Source of the DNA: Myxococcaceae bacterium
GTDB lineage: Bacteria; Myxococcota; Myxococcia; Myxococcales; UBA5297
Direction of reading: 5' to 3'
Length of the DNA stretch: 64,000 nt
NCBI GenBank assembly: GCA_017500825.1
Contig: JAFVYB010000002.1
Coordinates: forward strand, 1 to 64,000
The notes under the pieces are model-generated. The model had not been told where the DNA came from, did not search any database, and worked only from the letters and a program-made list of their open reading frames with translations. Below are positions 1 to 10,077 of this stretch, one piece after another. The stretch's first letter is position 1; the number at the start of each line of letters is the position of its first letter. The translations under genes and the position numbers were made by a program.

Positions 1-345
1 CCTCCATCACCTCCCGCCCCGTTAAAATACACGTTGGCCAAATTAAAATCAGCGAATCATTCGGGGGAGCCCGTTTGGGGGGTGTGTTGGGAGGAATTTC
101 GTGGAGAATTGAACAAACGCCGGGCGGTGAAGCGCGAAAATCAACAATTGCTCCGCGCTGAAGCGGTTTGAGGTTGGCGCGCGCGTCAAGCGCATTGTTT
201 TGCGTCGCGCCTGAGTGGAAGCGCGTTTTTTTAAAATGCCGCGCGCTCAAGCGCATTGTTTTGCGCTGCGCCCGAGCGGAAACGCGTCTTTTGAATTGCC
301 GTGTGCTCAAGCACAAAAAAACAATAAGTTGGGGCGCAGAAAAAA
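1..345. other. Gene-free low-GC stretch at the window edge
   Basis: No credible gene is seen here. Bases 1-120 have AT-rich patches but no clear promoter or RNA gene. The second half is the tandem hairpin repeat listed separately. The short open frames have no recognisable protein features and lie across the repeats. Confidence 0.5.
121..330. repeat. Tandem ~60-bp repeat with covarying small hairpins
   Basis: About two and a half related units of roughly 60 bp lie here in AT-richer DNA. Each contains a short inverted repeat around TCAA: GCGC-GTCAA-GCGC at 181-193, GCGC-TCAA-GCGC at 243-254, and GTGC-TCAA-GCAC at 303-314. The third differs from the second by paired C-to-T and G-to-A changes that keep the stem. 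The flanks are also shared: GCGCCTGAGTGGAAGCGCG near 208 against GCGCCCGAGCGGAAACGCG near 269. A related sequence lies at 35341-35545. No coding frame fits. This looks like a structured intergenic repeat; its function is unknown. Confidence 0.6.
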
Positions 346-1578
346 TTATCTTTTCGTGAGAAGAACTCGCTGCAACAGGGGTTGTGCCTGGTCGATGACA
401 TCCGCGGCGGGGGAAACGAGGCAGAATTGGAAATTTCTCTCTTCGCAATAGATGGTCAAATAGCTGGTGACGTTGTCCGGAGACACGGTCTGGCCGGGTT
501 CGGCGGCATTCATGATGGTGCCGCGATCGATTTTGAGTTCGCTGTATTTGAAGGACTGAATAAAATCGTCGTCCTTGGAGAACTGCGCGAGGCAATCCGG
601 CAGAAAGATCAGTTTGCCGCACCAAATATCGATCTGCCAGACATTGAAATTACAGTGAACCGCGGATGAGCTGAGCGAAAAGGGAATCGGGCTCTCGTTT
701 TGCAGGACATAGGGCGATTGTTTGACATGAATTTTTGAATTGTTTTTGAACATGGCCTTGCCAAAGAGGGCGATGTTTTCCTGGCGGCCGATGAGCGTGG
801 GCGAGGATTGGTCGTATTCAAGGCAGAGCGGCTTGGGAGGAGGCATTGGTTGCGGCACGGAGATGTTTGCGGAGATGTTTTGGAGAAAATAGGCGCATCC
901 GCCGATCATGGCGAGGACGCTAACGCCAAAAGCAATATAATCAAGGGGCGTTGGGAAGAATTGGCTTAAATATATACAAGTTGGCGGAATCAGGAGCGTC
1001 AGGGTGAAGACCTTTTGTGGATTGGCGGAGGACTCTGCCGAGCGAACTGGCTTTTTGATGACTTCGAGCGCGTCGAAAATATCGTGGACAAAGTGCACCG
1101 TGTCTTTGCGCAATAATTGATAGGTCGTCTCGCCCACCGCTTCGCTGATGAGAATCCGGGGATCGCGCGGCATATAGCGCTGATTGAAAATGTATTCCAT
1201 GTCCGCCGAATGGCGCCGCGGACGATCGGTGTTTGAGAATAAAACGCCGACATTTTCCGAGGCTTCGCCGGGCAAGGTTCGACGAACGCCGGAAGGCGAA
1301 AACTCTGAGTTATCTTTGTCTTGATTTTTCTTTGTGGCGCGGCTGGCTTTAAAGTCGCCAAGAAATTCGCTGACAGACGTTCCGGCGGCGTCGAGAAACA
1401 CCAATATCAGCATGATCAATATACCGACAAAGATACCAATCGACCAGATCTTGCCGGTATATCTCGACGGCGCAAAATGAAGAAGAATCGCCATAACAGA
1501 ACCAACAATGGCGTAAGCGCCAAAGACAATGAAAAAATCCTTTTTTGTAGGTTTTTTGCCGTTCATATTGACATACAT
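346..1578 (-). CDS. Unknown four-helix membrane protein, lower GC
   Basis: A protein of about 410 residues that I do not recognise. Two hydrophobic segments lie near the N-terminus (about residues 15-34 and 44-64) and two more near 191-207 and 214-232. A charged region of about 125 residues separates the pairs, and a soluble C-terminal domain of about 180 residues follows. The ATG at 1578 is preferred because GGAG lies nine bases upstream; an in-frame TTG at 1596 is the alternative. Codon use is clearly more AT-rich than in most neighbours (many AAA, AAT, ATT), as in the small lipoprotein at 21563. It stands alone, downstream of the MCM gene on the same strand. No function can be assigned. 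Confidence 0.7.
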   Translation of the reverse strand: MYVNMNGKKPTKKDFFIVFGAYAIVGSVMAILLHFAPSRYTGKIWSIGIFVGILIMLILVFLDAAGTSVSEFLGDFKASRATKKNQDKDNSEFSPSGVRRTLPGEASENVGVLFSNTDRPRRHSADMEYIFNQRYMPRDPRILISEAVGETTYQLLRKDTVHFVHDIFDALEVIKKPVRSAESSANPQKVFTLTLLIPPTCIYLSQFFPTPLDYIAFGVSVLAMIGGCAYFLQNISANISVPQPMPPPKPLCLEYDQSSPTLIGRQENIALFGKAMFKNNSKIHVKQSPYVLQNESPIPFSLSSSAVHCNFNVWQIDIWCGKLIFLPDCLAQFSKDDDFIQSFKYSELKIDRGTIMNAAEPGQTVSPDNVTSYLTIYCEERNFQFCLVSPAADVIDQAQPLLQRVLLTKR

Positions 1579-1631
1579 GTCATTATTCTCCGACAAAATA
1601 ATTTAAAAATTAAAATCGCGTTTATACGCGT

Positions 1632-3287
<1,656 letters not shown>

Positions 3288-3372
3288 GGCGGTGCTCCTT
3301 CTTGGGCGCGAGGCGGGGCGCGAAACTGTGGGCGCGACGGCGATTCAGCGGGCGGGGCGCGCGGATCGAGAA

Positions 3373-4263
3373 TCAGTGGCGGCGGTCGATCATGGCGCCA
3401 GCCAGTCCCATCAGCGCCTGGGCCCGGGGCATCCACGGCTCGATGAGAGAACGCGCTTCGGCGATCTTCTGGCGGGCGGCGGCGCGCGTCGCGTCGAGTC
3501 CGATGAGGCCGGGGTAGGTGAGCTTGCCCTGCTGCGCGTCGTTGCCAGCAGCTTTGCCCATCAGCGCGGGATCGCCCTCGACATCGAGCACGTCGTCCCA
3601 CTGCTGGAAGGCGTGGCCCATGAGGTAGCCGACGCGCTGGAGCGACTCGATGCGGCCCTGGTCAACGCCAACGGCACAGCCCCCGGCGGCGGCGGAGAGC
3701 GCCAACAGATCGCCCGTCTTGCGGCGGTTGACGCGGTCGAGAAAGTCCACGCTGTCCTCGCGCTCAGAGGTGGTGTCGTCGACTTGGCCGCCCACCATGC
3801 CGCGCGCGCCGGAGTGCAGGGCAAAGAGGGCGCACAGATCCTTGCGGCAGGGCTCGCTGCCCCGGGTCAGGACGGCGAAGACCTCTGTCAACAGCGCGTC
3901 GCCAGCCAGGATGGCCATGGCCTCGCCAAATTTGCGGTGACTCGTCGGCAGACCGCGCCTGAAGTCGTCGTTGTCCATGGCCGGCAGGTCGTCGTGGATG
4001 AGCGAGTAGGTGTGGACCATCTCGATGGCGATGGCCGCGTCCATGACAGCGGGATTGTCGCGCGAGGCGGCACCGGCAAAGGCCTCGGCGGCGGCCAGAA
4101 CGACGAGGGGGCGCAGGCGCTTGCCACCGGCCAGAAGGCTGTAGCGCATGGCCTCGTTCAACTGCTCCGGGAGCTCGCCGAGATAGGCGTCGAGCGTCTG
4201 ACTGAGCGCCGCCTCAACCTCTTCGCGGGCGCGCTCCATCCAAGTTCGCAAATCAAAAGACAT
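3373..4263 (-). CDS. ispA: Polyprenyl (farnesyl/geranylgeranyl) diphosphate synthase
   Basis: Trans-prenyltransferase that condenses isopentenyl diphosphate with allylic diphosphates to give short-chain prenyl diphosphates for quinone, undecaprenyl-type lipid or carotenoid synthesis. Both Asp-rich Mg-binding motifs are visible, DDLPAMDND and QWDDVLDVEGD, together with GGKRLRP near the N-terminus and GEAMAILAGDALL. The length of 296 residues is normal for the IspA family. The start at 4263 (MSFDLRTW) is chosen because the frame upstream looks non-coding and AAGG lies just before it. It sits downstream of xseB, the common xseB-ispA arrangement, but a response-regulator gene lies between the two. 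Exact chain length cannot be read here. Confidence 0.92.
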   Translation of the reverse strand: MSFDLRTWMERAREEVEAALSQTLDAYLGELPEQLNEAMRYSLLAGGKRLRPLVVLAAAEAFAGAASRDNPAVMDAAIAIEMVHTYSLIHDDLPAMDNDDFRRGLPTSHRKFGEAMAILAGDALLTEVFAVLTRGSEPCRKDLCALFALHSGARGMVGGQVDDTTSEREDSVDFLDRVNRRKTGDLLALSAAAGGCAVGVDQGRIESLQRVGYLMGHAFQQWDDVLDVEGDPALMGKAAGNDAQQGKLTYPGLIGLDATRAAARQKIAEARSLIEPWMPRAQALMGLAGAMIDRRH

Positions 4264-4373
4264 GGGGTGACCTTGTGACCGGCTGGTCCGTGGAGGTGAG
4301 ACACGTGGCAAGGCTCGCGAGGCGCCGGATTCTGGACCCGACATCGCCAATTCGAGACGCGGCCATTCGGGGC

Positions 4374-4814
4374 TCAGCTTTTGGGGCAATCCTCGCCCCT
4401 GGGCGACATGGGGTCTGTTGCGGCGGCGCGTTCGACCAACTCGCGGATGCGCGCGCGCAGCACTTCGAGATCGACCGGCTTGGTGAAGTAGTCGTCGGCG
4501 CCGGCGGCCAGTCCCTCGCGGATTTCCTGCTCCGAACGGCATCCGGAGACGAAGACGATGGGGATGCGGCACAGGTCCGGGTTGCGCTTGATGGAGCGGC
4601 ACAGCTCAAAGCCGTCGATCCAGGACATCTGAACGTCGAGGAGGACGAGCGCGGGGCGGTCCACCTGCAGGATGCCCACCAGGCGCAGCCCGTTTGAGGC
4701 CACGGCGACCTGATAGCCATCGAGCTCCAGCGCCAGGGTCAGCATCTCGCGCGTCGCCAGATCGTCGTCGACGATCAGGATTTTGCGGGGGGTCTTGGAG
4801 GGTTGCTTCGTCAT
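4374..4814 (-). CDS. Single-domain response regulator (CheY-like receiver)
   Basis: A 146-residue receiver domain. It has the acidic cluster DDD at residues 16-18, a probable phospho-acceptor Asp at position 60 in LLLDVQM, the conserved Ser in FVSG and the Lys in FTKPVD. A short tail of about 20 residues follows and there is no output domain, so it acts by protein contact like CheY or Spo0F-type proteins. No histidine kinase is in the window. It lies between xseB and ispA in the same direction (41 and 110 base gaps), an unusual insertion into a housekeeping operon. Confidence 0.9.
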   Translation of the reverse strand: MTKQPSKTPRKILIVDDDLATREMLTLALELDGYQVAVASNGLRLVGILQVDRPALVLLDVQMSWIDGFELCRSIKRNPDLCRIPIVFVSGCRSEQEIREGLAAGADDYFTKPVDLEVLRARIRELVERAAATDPMSPRGEDCPKS

Positions 4815-4855
4815 GGCCGGATGACTCGCGCGGTCTTGGGAGCGGGAGAGCTGTT

Positions 4856-5134
4856 TCACGGCGACTGTTTCCCTTCGTCGTCGCGCGCCGTCTCGGGCAG
4901 GTCGACCACTGTCTGCCCATCGGGACCGGCCAGGAGCTGTTCGACCTTCTTTTCCGCCTCGTCCAGACGCGCCTCGCCCGCCCGCACCAGACCGACGCCT
5001 TCCTCGAAAGCCGCCAGCGACTCCTCCAAGGAGAGGCCACCGCCCTCCAGCCTGTCGACGACTTCTTCGAGCCGGGCCATCAGCGCCTCGTAACTCTGCT
5101 TGTTCGCGGATTTTTTCGCTGTCTCGCGGGCCAA
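4856..5134 (-). CDS. xseB: Exodeoxyribonuclease VII small subunit
   Basis: A 92-residue protein with the XseB family core: SYEALMARLEEVVDRLEGG, then LSLEESLAAFEEGVGL and a long helix with spaced Leu/Val. XseB subunits form a coiled-coil bundle that binds XseA to make exonuclease VII, which degrades single-stranded DNA to oligonucleotides. The C-terminal 20 residues extend past the usual core. It is the first gene of the leftward set xseB - response regulator - ispA - MCM. xseA is not in the window. Confidence 0.92.
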   Translation of the reverse strand: MARETAKKSANKQSYEALMARLEEVVDRLEGGGLSLEESLAAFEEGVGLVRAGEARLDEAEKKVEQLLAGPDGQTVVDLPETARDDEGKQSP

Positions 5135-5181
5135 GGTTTCCTCGCTTGCGTGACGTGCCGTCTGAACGGCGCGGGACCATG

Positions 5182-5210
5182 AAAAAAGGGGCGCGGGAGA
5201 GCCCGGCCCC
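5182..5210 (-). terminator. Rho-independent terminator of the 5255-6091 gene
   Basis: Read on the minus strand, a GC-rich hairpin with GGGGC/GCCCC outer pairs (plus-strand arms 5188-5192 and 5206-5210) is followed by six T residues (A run at 5182-5187). It lies about 45 bases past the stop codon of the secreted-protein gene. Confidence 0.7.
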
Positions 5211-5254
5211 TGGTTTGCGATTGTGGGCAGAAGGTCTGATTCAGCCTCCGGGGA

Positions 5255-6091
5255 TCAGCGCCTGCGACGCCTGAGGGCACCGAGCGCCAGCGCCAGAGCG
5301 CCTGGCAGACACGCCGCCGAAGATGCCGCCGCGCTGCAACCCATGCCCTTGTCCGGTTGACCATAGTCGGCGAGCTGAACGGGCGCCGCAGCCGCGCTCT
5401 CCTGCATCTTGCGACGCGCTTCCGCCGCCGCCGCGCGCTTGGCCGCCGCCTCCGCCTCCGCCGCTTCCGCCGCCTTGCGCGCCGCCTCGCGGTTCTTCCG
5501 GTCGACCTCCATCTTCTTAACGGCCTCGTCGATGTCCGCCTCGATGGCGACGAAGTCCTCGGCCTGCTTCAGCGGCGGGTTTTTCCAGGCGTAGTCCTTG
5601 ATGGCGATCTTCATCTGGACATCGCAGGGCAGCTTGCCGTCGTCCTCGGTCTCCCAGCCCCAGACCTTCTTCGCCAGGTCCTTGTCCATGACCTTGGAAA
5701 TGATGAAGCAGGCGTCGTCCGACTGAACCACCTCGAAGAAGATGGTGTTTTCGAAGATGTCGGCCGGCTTCTCCTCGTCATCCGATTTGGCCTTGGGGAT
5801 TTGGCCAAACACGATGTCCGACGCCATCTGGTAGCCGTATTCCTCCAAGCGCTTGAAGATCGCCGACGAATGGTCGCGCGCCACCTGGTTGTCGCTCATC
5901 TGCAGGCGCATCTCGTAGGTCTTGGCCGTGGGTTTGGCGGGCTCCGCCTTGGGCTCTTCCTTCTTTGGCTGCGGTTTGGGCTTCCGCTTGGGCTTTGGCT
6001 TGTTGACCTCGATGATGGTGCTCGCCTCGGCCGGGGCGAGCGGTGCCAAAAGCATCAGCGCACTCAATGTCGCACAGAGGGGAAAACGCAT
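5255..6091 (-). CDS. Secreted protein of unknown function with MYXO-CTERM-like C-terminal tail
   Basis: A 278-residue exported protein. The N-terminus is a signal peptide (MRFPLCATLSALMLLAPLAP, cleavage likely after AEA). A Lys/Pro-rich linker (about residues 33-55) follows, then a domain of about 130 residues that I do not recognise, then an Ala/Glu/Lys/Arg-rich helix with repeated AAEAEAA-like units. The last 29 residues have a Gly-Cys pair, a short hydrophobic stretch (LPGALALALGAL) and RRRRR at the very end. This tripartite layout matches the MYXO-CTERM sorting signal of Myxococcota, in which the Cys is modified and the tail removed by a myxosortase. An AAGGAG site precedes the ATG and a terminator follows the gene. 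Confidence 0.8.
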   Translation of the reverse strand: MRFPLCATLSALMLLAPLAPAEASTIIEVNKPKPKRKPKPQPKKEEPKAEPAKPTAKTYEMRLQMSDNQVARDHSSAIFKRLEEYGYQMASDIVFGQIPKAKSDDEEKPADIFENTIFFEVVQSDDACFIISKVMDKDLAKKVWGWETEDDGKLPCDVQMKIAIKDYAWKNPPLKQAEDFVAIEADIDEAVKKMEVDRKNREAARKAAEAAEAEAAAKRAAAAEARRKMQESAAAAPVQLADYGQPDKGMGCSAAASSAACLPGALALALGALRRRRR

Positions 6092-6410
6092 GGTCGCTCC
6101 TTAAGAAAAAACGGCGGTTTGTCAGACGGGGCCAAAATTGGGCGGCGTCTTCTTGGGCAGTTCCCCAAAAATTGCAAGACACCCGGTGGAGCGAGTTATT
6201 TAAAAAAACAATTAATTGACGCGCGATAATTCAAACAATCGATTTGTTTAAATTGAAATAATTTTAAATAATTAAATTAAATAATTAAACGCGCGCTATA
6301 ATTGTTTTCGCCAATTAAAAACAATTCATTCCTGTTGGTCGCGGCATTGATTTGAAACCGCCGGGAAAGCGCTTTCGCCGCCCCAGACGTTCATCTAGAG
6401 GCGCGGCGCC
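6092..6410. other. AT-rich divergent intergenic region before gluQ
   Basis: No gene is seen. Bases 6190-6330 are strongly AT-rich for this genome, with runs of TAAAT/AATTA and two GCGCG boxes (6221-6225 and 6291-6295). A perfect TATAAT lies at 6297-6302 but has no good -35 box at 16-18 bp, and in such DNA it may be chance. It separates the leftward secreted-protein gene from the rightward gluQ. The composition resembles the AT-rich islands at 1-345 and 35240-35579, though the hairpin repeat itself is not obvious here. Confidence 0.45.
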
Positions 6411-7397
6411 ATGTTCGACGCGGATTCTCCCTCGCCTGTGACCACCCCGCGCTGCCGCTACGCGCCCAGTCCCACCGGTTCTCTCCACCTGGGCAACGCC
6501 CGCACGGCGCTGCTCGCGTTTCTTCAGGCGCGGCGCATGGGCGCGCGGTTCATCCTGCGCATCGAGGACATCGATCGGCCGCGAACTGTCCCTGGCGCCA
6601 CCGAGGCCATTCTCGACGACCTGCGCTGGCTGGGCATCGACTGGGACGAGGGGCCGGACAAGGGCGGCGACGCGGGGCCCTATCTGCAGAGCGAACGGCT
6701 GGCGATTTACGCGCGGGCGCTCGACGCGCTGCGGGAGCGGGGACGGGTGTTTGAGTGCTTTTGCAGTCGCGCCGACATCCTGCGCGCGTCCTCGGCGCCA
6801 CAGATTGGGGAGGAAGGGCCGCGCTATCCGGGCACGTGTCGCGACCTGACGGACGCGGAAAAAAGGGAGAGGGCCGCGCGCCATCCGAATCGCCAAAGCG
6901 CCCTGCGCCTCGCCGTCGAGCCCGGTCAGATCGCCTTTGAGGACGAGATCCTGGGGCCGCGCGCCTTTGACCTGAGCGCGACGTGTGGCGACTTTGTCCT
7001 GCGGCGCGCCGACGGGCTCTTCGCCTACCAGCTGGCCACGGCGGTGGACGACGGGCTGATGGGGATCACGCATGTCCTGCGCGGTGACGACCTCGTCTCG
7101 TCCACCCCGCGTCAGATCGCCCTCCTGCGGCTGCTCGGCCTGAAGGTGCCCAGTTACGCCCACGTGCCGCTGCTCCTCGATGGCGGCGGCGAAAAGCTCT
7201 CCAAGCGCTTGGGCTCGGCGACGATTTCGGCGCTGCGCGCGCGGGGGGTGAGGCCAGAGCGGGTGGTGGCGGCGCTGGCGCGGAGCGCGGGGCTCACAGA
7301 GCGGCTGGCAATCGAGGCAGGAGAGCTCGTCGACGGGTTTGCGCTCGATCGGATCGACCGCAGGGCCAGGGCGGTTGATCCCGTGGACTTTGATTGA
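6411..7397 (+). CDS. gluQ: Glutamyl-Q tRNA(Asp) synthetase
   Basis: A truncated glutamyl-tRNA-synthetase paralogue that attaches glutamate to queuosine at position 34 of tRNA(Asp), with no role in charging the acceptor end. The class I signature appears as HLGN (residues 26-29) within RYAPSPTGSLHLGNA, and the KMSKS loop as EKLSKRLG. The zinc site typical of GluQ-RS is present: C116-x-C118 and Y139-x3-C143. The length of 328 residues lacks the anticodon-binding domain of full GluRS, which fits GluQ. No queuosine genes are nearby. A TAGAGG box lies nine bases before the ATG and could be either a -10 element or a ribosome site. Confidence 0.93.
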   Translation: MFDADSPSPVTTPRCRYAPSPTGSLHLGNARTALLAFLQARRMGARFILRIEDIDRPRTVPGATEAILDDLRWLGIDWDEGPDKGGDAGPYLQSERLAIYARALDALRERGRVFECFCSRADILRASSAPQIGEEGPRYPGTCRDLTDAEKRERAARHPNRQSALRLAVEPGQIAFEDEILGPRAFDLSATCGDFVLRRADGLFAYQLATAVDDGLMGITHVLRGDDLVSSTPRQIALLRLLGLKVPSYAHVPLLLDGGGEKLSKRLGSATISALRARGVRPERVVAALARSAGLTERLAIEAGELVDGFALDRIDRRARAVDPVDFD

Positions 7398-7408
7398 GGG
7401 CCAGGCGG

Positions 7409-7514
7409 GCGACGCTCACCCGATCGTCGCCGTGGGGATTGAGGGCGCCTGTGCGCCCAAGTCGCCAGTTCCCTTCACTGAAGATGAATCCGCGACGCTC
7501 ACCCGATCGTCGCC
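7409..7514. repeat. 23-bp direct repeat of the argF 3' end
   Basis: The 23 bases at 7409-7431 are repeated exactly at 7492-7514. The second copy covers the last codons and stop of argF (minus strand, ...ATIG-stop). The first lies 83 bp away, between argF and gluQ. It looks like a small local duplication. Confidence 0.7.
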
Positions 7515-8461
7515 ACCATGACGGCTTTGATCGTGTGGAGGCGGTTTTCGGCCTGATCGAAGACTTTGGAGGCGGGCGACTCGAACACCTCTTCGCTGAC
7601 CTCCATGTCGTGGACGCCGTCGGTGTGATGCGCGGGCAGGCAGTGGAGGAAGATCGTCTCGCGCTTGCCGGTAGCGGCCATCAGCGCCGCGTTGACCTGG
7701 TAGGGCCTGAGCGCCTCGACGCGTTCGGCCACGCCGGGCCTGTCCTCCTCGCCCATCGAGACCCAGACGTCGGTGTAGATGGCGTCGGCGCCGCGCACGG
7801 CTTGACCCGGGTCAGTGTCGAGTTCGAGCCTCGCGCCCGTCTCGGCCCCGACTTCGCGCGCCCAGGATTGCAGGTCGGCCGAGGGCATCAGCGACTCGGG
7901 CGCGGCCACCGCGTAGGTCAGGCCCATCTTCATGCAGGCGAAGAGCAGCGCGTTCGACACGTTGTTCCGACCGTCGCCGACGTAGGTGAGCTTGAGGCCC
8001 CGCAGGTGGCCGAAATTTTCCTGAAGCGTGAGGAGGTCGGCGAGCGCCTGCGTCGGATGGTCCTCGTCGGTCAGGCCGTTCCAGACCGGCACGCCGGCAA
8101 ATCGCGCGAGCTCCTCGCAGACCCTCTGGCTGAAGCCGCGAAACTCGATGGCGTCGAACATGCGGCCGAGCACGCGCGCGGTGTCGGCGACCGATTCCTT
8201 CCGGCCCATCTGCAGATCGCCCTTGCCCAGGTATTCGCAGTGCGCGCCCTCGTCGTTGCCGGCGGTGACAAAGGCGCAGCGCGTCCGGGTCGAGGGCTTT
8301 TCGAAGACGAGGGCGATGTTTTTGCCGGCGAGGCGGCGGGGAAAGACGCCCGCGCGCTTGAGTCGCTTGAGGTCTGCGGCGAGGTCGAGAAGGTGGGCGA
8401 TGTCGGCGGGCGCGTAGTCGCGCAGGGTGAGCAGGCTTCTTCCGCGAAGGTTGACGGACAT
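7499..8461 (-). CDS. argF: Ornithine carbamoyltransferase
   Basis: Catalyses carbamoyl phosphate + L-ornithine to L-citrulline + phosphate in cytoplasmic arginine synthesis. The carbamoyl-phosphate motif STRT is at residues 57-60 (FEKPSTRTRCAF), and the catalytic HCLPAH loop lies near residue 272. The 320-residue length is normal for anabolic OTCases. It is downstream of, and in the same direction as, the cDPG-synthetase-like gene, but a terminator-like hairpin lies between them. No other arginine gene is in the window. Confidence 0.95.
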   Translation of the reverse strand: MSVNLRGRSLLTLRDYAPADIAHLLDLAADLKRLKRAGVFPRRLAGKNIALVFEKPSTRTRCAFVTAGNDEGAHCEYLGKGDLQMGRKESVADTARVLGRMFDAIEFRGFSQRVCEELARFAGVPVWNGLTDEDHPTQALADLLTLQENFGHLRGLKLTYVGDGRNNVSNALLFACMKMGLTYAVAAPESLMPSADLQSWAREVGAETGARLELDTDPGQAVRGADAIYTDVWVSMGEEDRPGVAERVEALRPYQVNAALMAATGKRETIFLHCLPAHHTDGVHDMEVSEEVFESPASKVFDQAENRLHTIKAVMVATIG

Positions 8462-8539
8462 GGGGCGGCTCCCTGGACAAGGTGCGTTCGAGGCGCGCGC
8501 GACGTGTGGCCAGGCGCATGGGCCAACGCCGAGGCGACC

Positions 8540-8575
8540 AAAAAAACGCCGTCCCGACGCGGGTGGATCGACGGC
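8540..8575 (-). terminator. Terminator-like hairpin after the cDPG-synthetase-like gene
   Basis: On the minus strand GCCGTC pairs with GACGGC across a 16-base loop (plus-strand arms 8548-8553 and 8570-8575). A G and a run of at least seven T follow (A run 8540-8546). It lies between the 8608-9933 gene and argF, so argF may need its own promoter. Confidence 0.55.
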
Positions 8576-8607
8576 AGGGACAGCGCGGGCGTCAGAGGGG
8601 GATGGCG

Positions 8608-9933
8608 TCAGCCGGGCAGCTTGAGCCGCCGCTTCAATTCGTCGGCGAGCGTCGGTGCGCCCATGTCAACGAGCTCGTAGCCCACCTTGGCCGTGGGCTT
8701 GTCGATGCGGACGAGTCGTCCCAGGTCGAACGGCGTGCCGATCAGAACCACGTCGGCGTCAGAGGCGTTGATCGTCTCTTCCAGCTCTCGCACCTGCTCC
8801 GGGTAGTAGCCCATGGCTGGCAGGAGCGCGCCGATGTGCGGGTGTTTCTCGTAGGTCGCGCGGATGGAGCCCCTGGCAAAGGGGCGAGCGTCGACGAGCG
8901 CGGCGGCGCCGAATTTGTCTGCCGCGACCTTGCCCGCGCCGTAGGGCATGCCGCCGTGGGTGATGGTCGGGCCGTCTTCGATGACGAGGACGCGCCTGCC
9001 GCCGATGAGCGCAGGCCTGTCGACGACCACCTCGGACGCAGCGAGGATCACGGTCGCCTTTGGGTTGAGTTCGCGCGCGTTGGCGATGACCGACTCGACA
9101 TCCTCGGGGCGGGCCGTGTTGGCCTTGTTGACGACGACGATGTCGGCGGCGCGGAAATTGACCTCGCCGGGGAAGTAACTCGCCTCGTGACCGGCGCGCA
9201 GCGGGTCGGCCACGGTGATCCACAGGTCGGGCGCGTAGAAGGGCGTGTCGTTGTTGCCGCCGTCCCAGAGGATGATGTCGGCCTCCTTCTCGGCCTGGCG
9301 CAGGATGGCCTCGTAATCGACGCCGGCGAAGACGACCGTGCCCTCGTCGATGTGCGACTCGTATTCCTCGCGCTCCTCGATCGTGCAGTCGCTGGCGGCC
9401 AGGTCTTCATAGGTGGCCAGTCGCTGGACGCGCTGTTTGGTGAGATCGCCGTAGGGCATCGGATGGCGCACGGCCACGACCTTCTTGCCCGCCGCCTTGA
9501 GCAGTCGCGCCACGTAACGCGTCGTCTGACTCTTGCCGCAGCCGGTGCGCACCGCGCAGACCGCCACCACGGGTTTGGTCGACTTGAGCGCTGTCCGGTT
9601 GAGGCCCATCAGCGAGTAGTCGGCGCCAGCGGCCAGCACGCGCGCGCCGAGGTGCATCACCTGTTCGTGGGAGAGGTCGCTGTAGGCGAAGACCGCGCGG
9701 TCGACCTTGAGATCGCGGATCAGCCGCTCCAGCTCGGCCTCCGGATAGATGTCGATGCCCTCGGGATAGAGCGCGCCGGAGAGCTCTTTGGGGTAGCGGC
9801 GGCCGTCGATTCCGGGAATCTGCGCCGCAGTGAAGCCGACGACCTCGAAGTCGGCGTTGTCGCGAAAGAAGACGTTGAAGTTGTGAAAGTCGCGCCCAGC
9901 GGCGCCCAGAATCAGGATTCGTTCGCGATGCAT
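8608..9933 (-). CDS. Cyclic 2,3-diphosphoglycerate synthetase-like NTPase
   Basis: A 441-residue protein resembling cyclic 2,3-diphosphoglycerate synthetases first studied in thermophilic methanogens, a family also widespread in bacteria and often labelled simply GTPase. The start ILILGAAGRDFHNFN resembles a nucleotide-binding fold. A P-loop VRTGCGKSQ is at residues 128-136, with later acidic stretches ILWDGGNNDTPF and VVNKANTARPED. A GGAGG site precedes the ATG. Its neighbour downstream is argF. Production of cyclic DPG in this mesophile-like genome is doubtful; a role linked to carbamoyl phosphate or arginine metabolism is a guess from context alone. Confidence 0.75.
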   Translation of the reverse strand: MHRERILILGAAGRDFHNFNVFFRDNADFEVVGFTAAQIPGIDGRRYPKELSGALYPEGIDIYPEAELERLIRDLKVDRAVFAYSDLSHEQVMHLGARVLAAGADYSLMGLNRTALKSTKPVVAVCAVRTGCGKSQTTRYVARLLKAAGKKVVAVRHPMPYGDLTKQRVQRLATYEDLAASDCTIEEREEYESHIDEGTVVFAGVDYEAILRQAEKEADIILWDGGNNDTPFYAPDLWITVADPLRAGHEASYFPGEVNFRAADIVVVNKANTARPEDVESVIANARELNPKATVILAASEVVVDRPALIGGRRVLVIEDGPTITHGGMPYGAGKVAADKFGAAALVDARPFARGSIRATYEKHPHIGALLPAMGYYPEQVRELEETINASDADVVLIGTPFDLGRLVRIDKPTAKVGYELVDMGAPTLADELKRRLKLPG

Positions 9934-10077
9934 GAGGCCTCCAACGGTGACTGTTCAAAGAAAAACACTAGTAATTTCGTGCACATACGCTCCACACGCG
10001 CCGCATATGCTTGTGCATAAGACGCCGATCGGGAAGGCCCCGCGAGCGCCGGGACGCCAGCGCGAGGGCCGCGCGCG

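Noticed and set aside
121-330. CRISPR array
   Set aside because: Units are adjacent and imperfect without unique spacers, and no cas genes are in the window.
6297-6302. Perfect TATAAT as the gluQ promoter
   Set aside because: No acceptable -35 box at the right distance; in this AT-rich stretch a chance TATAAT is likely. Kept only as a remark.
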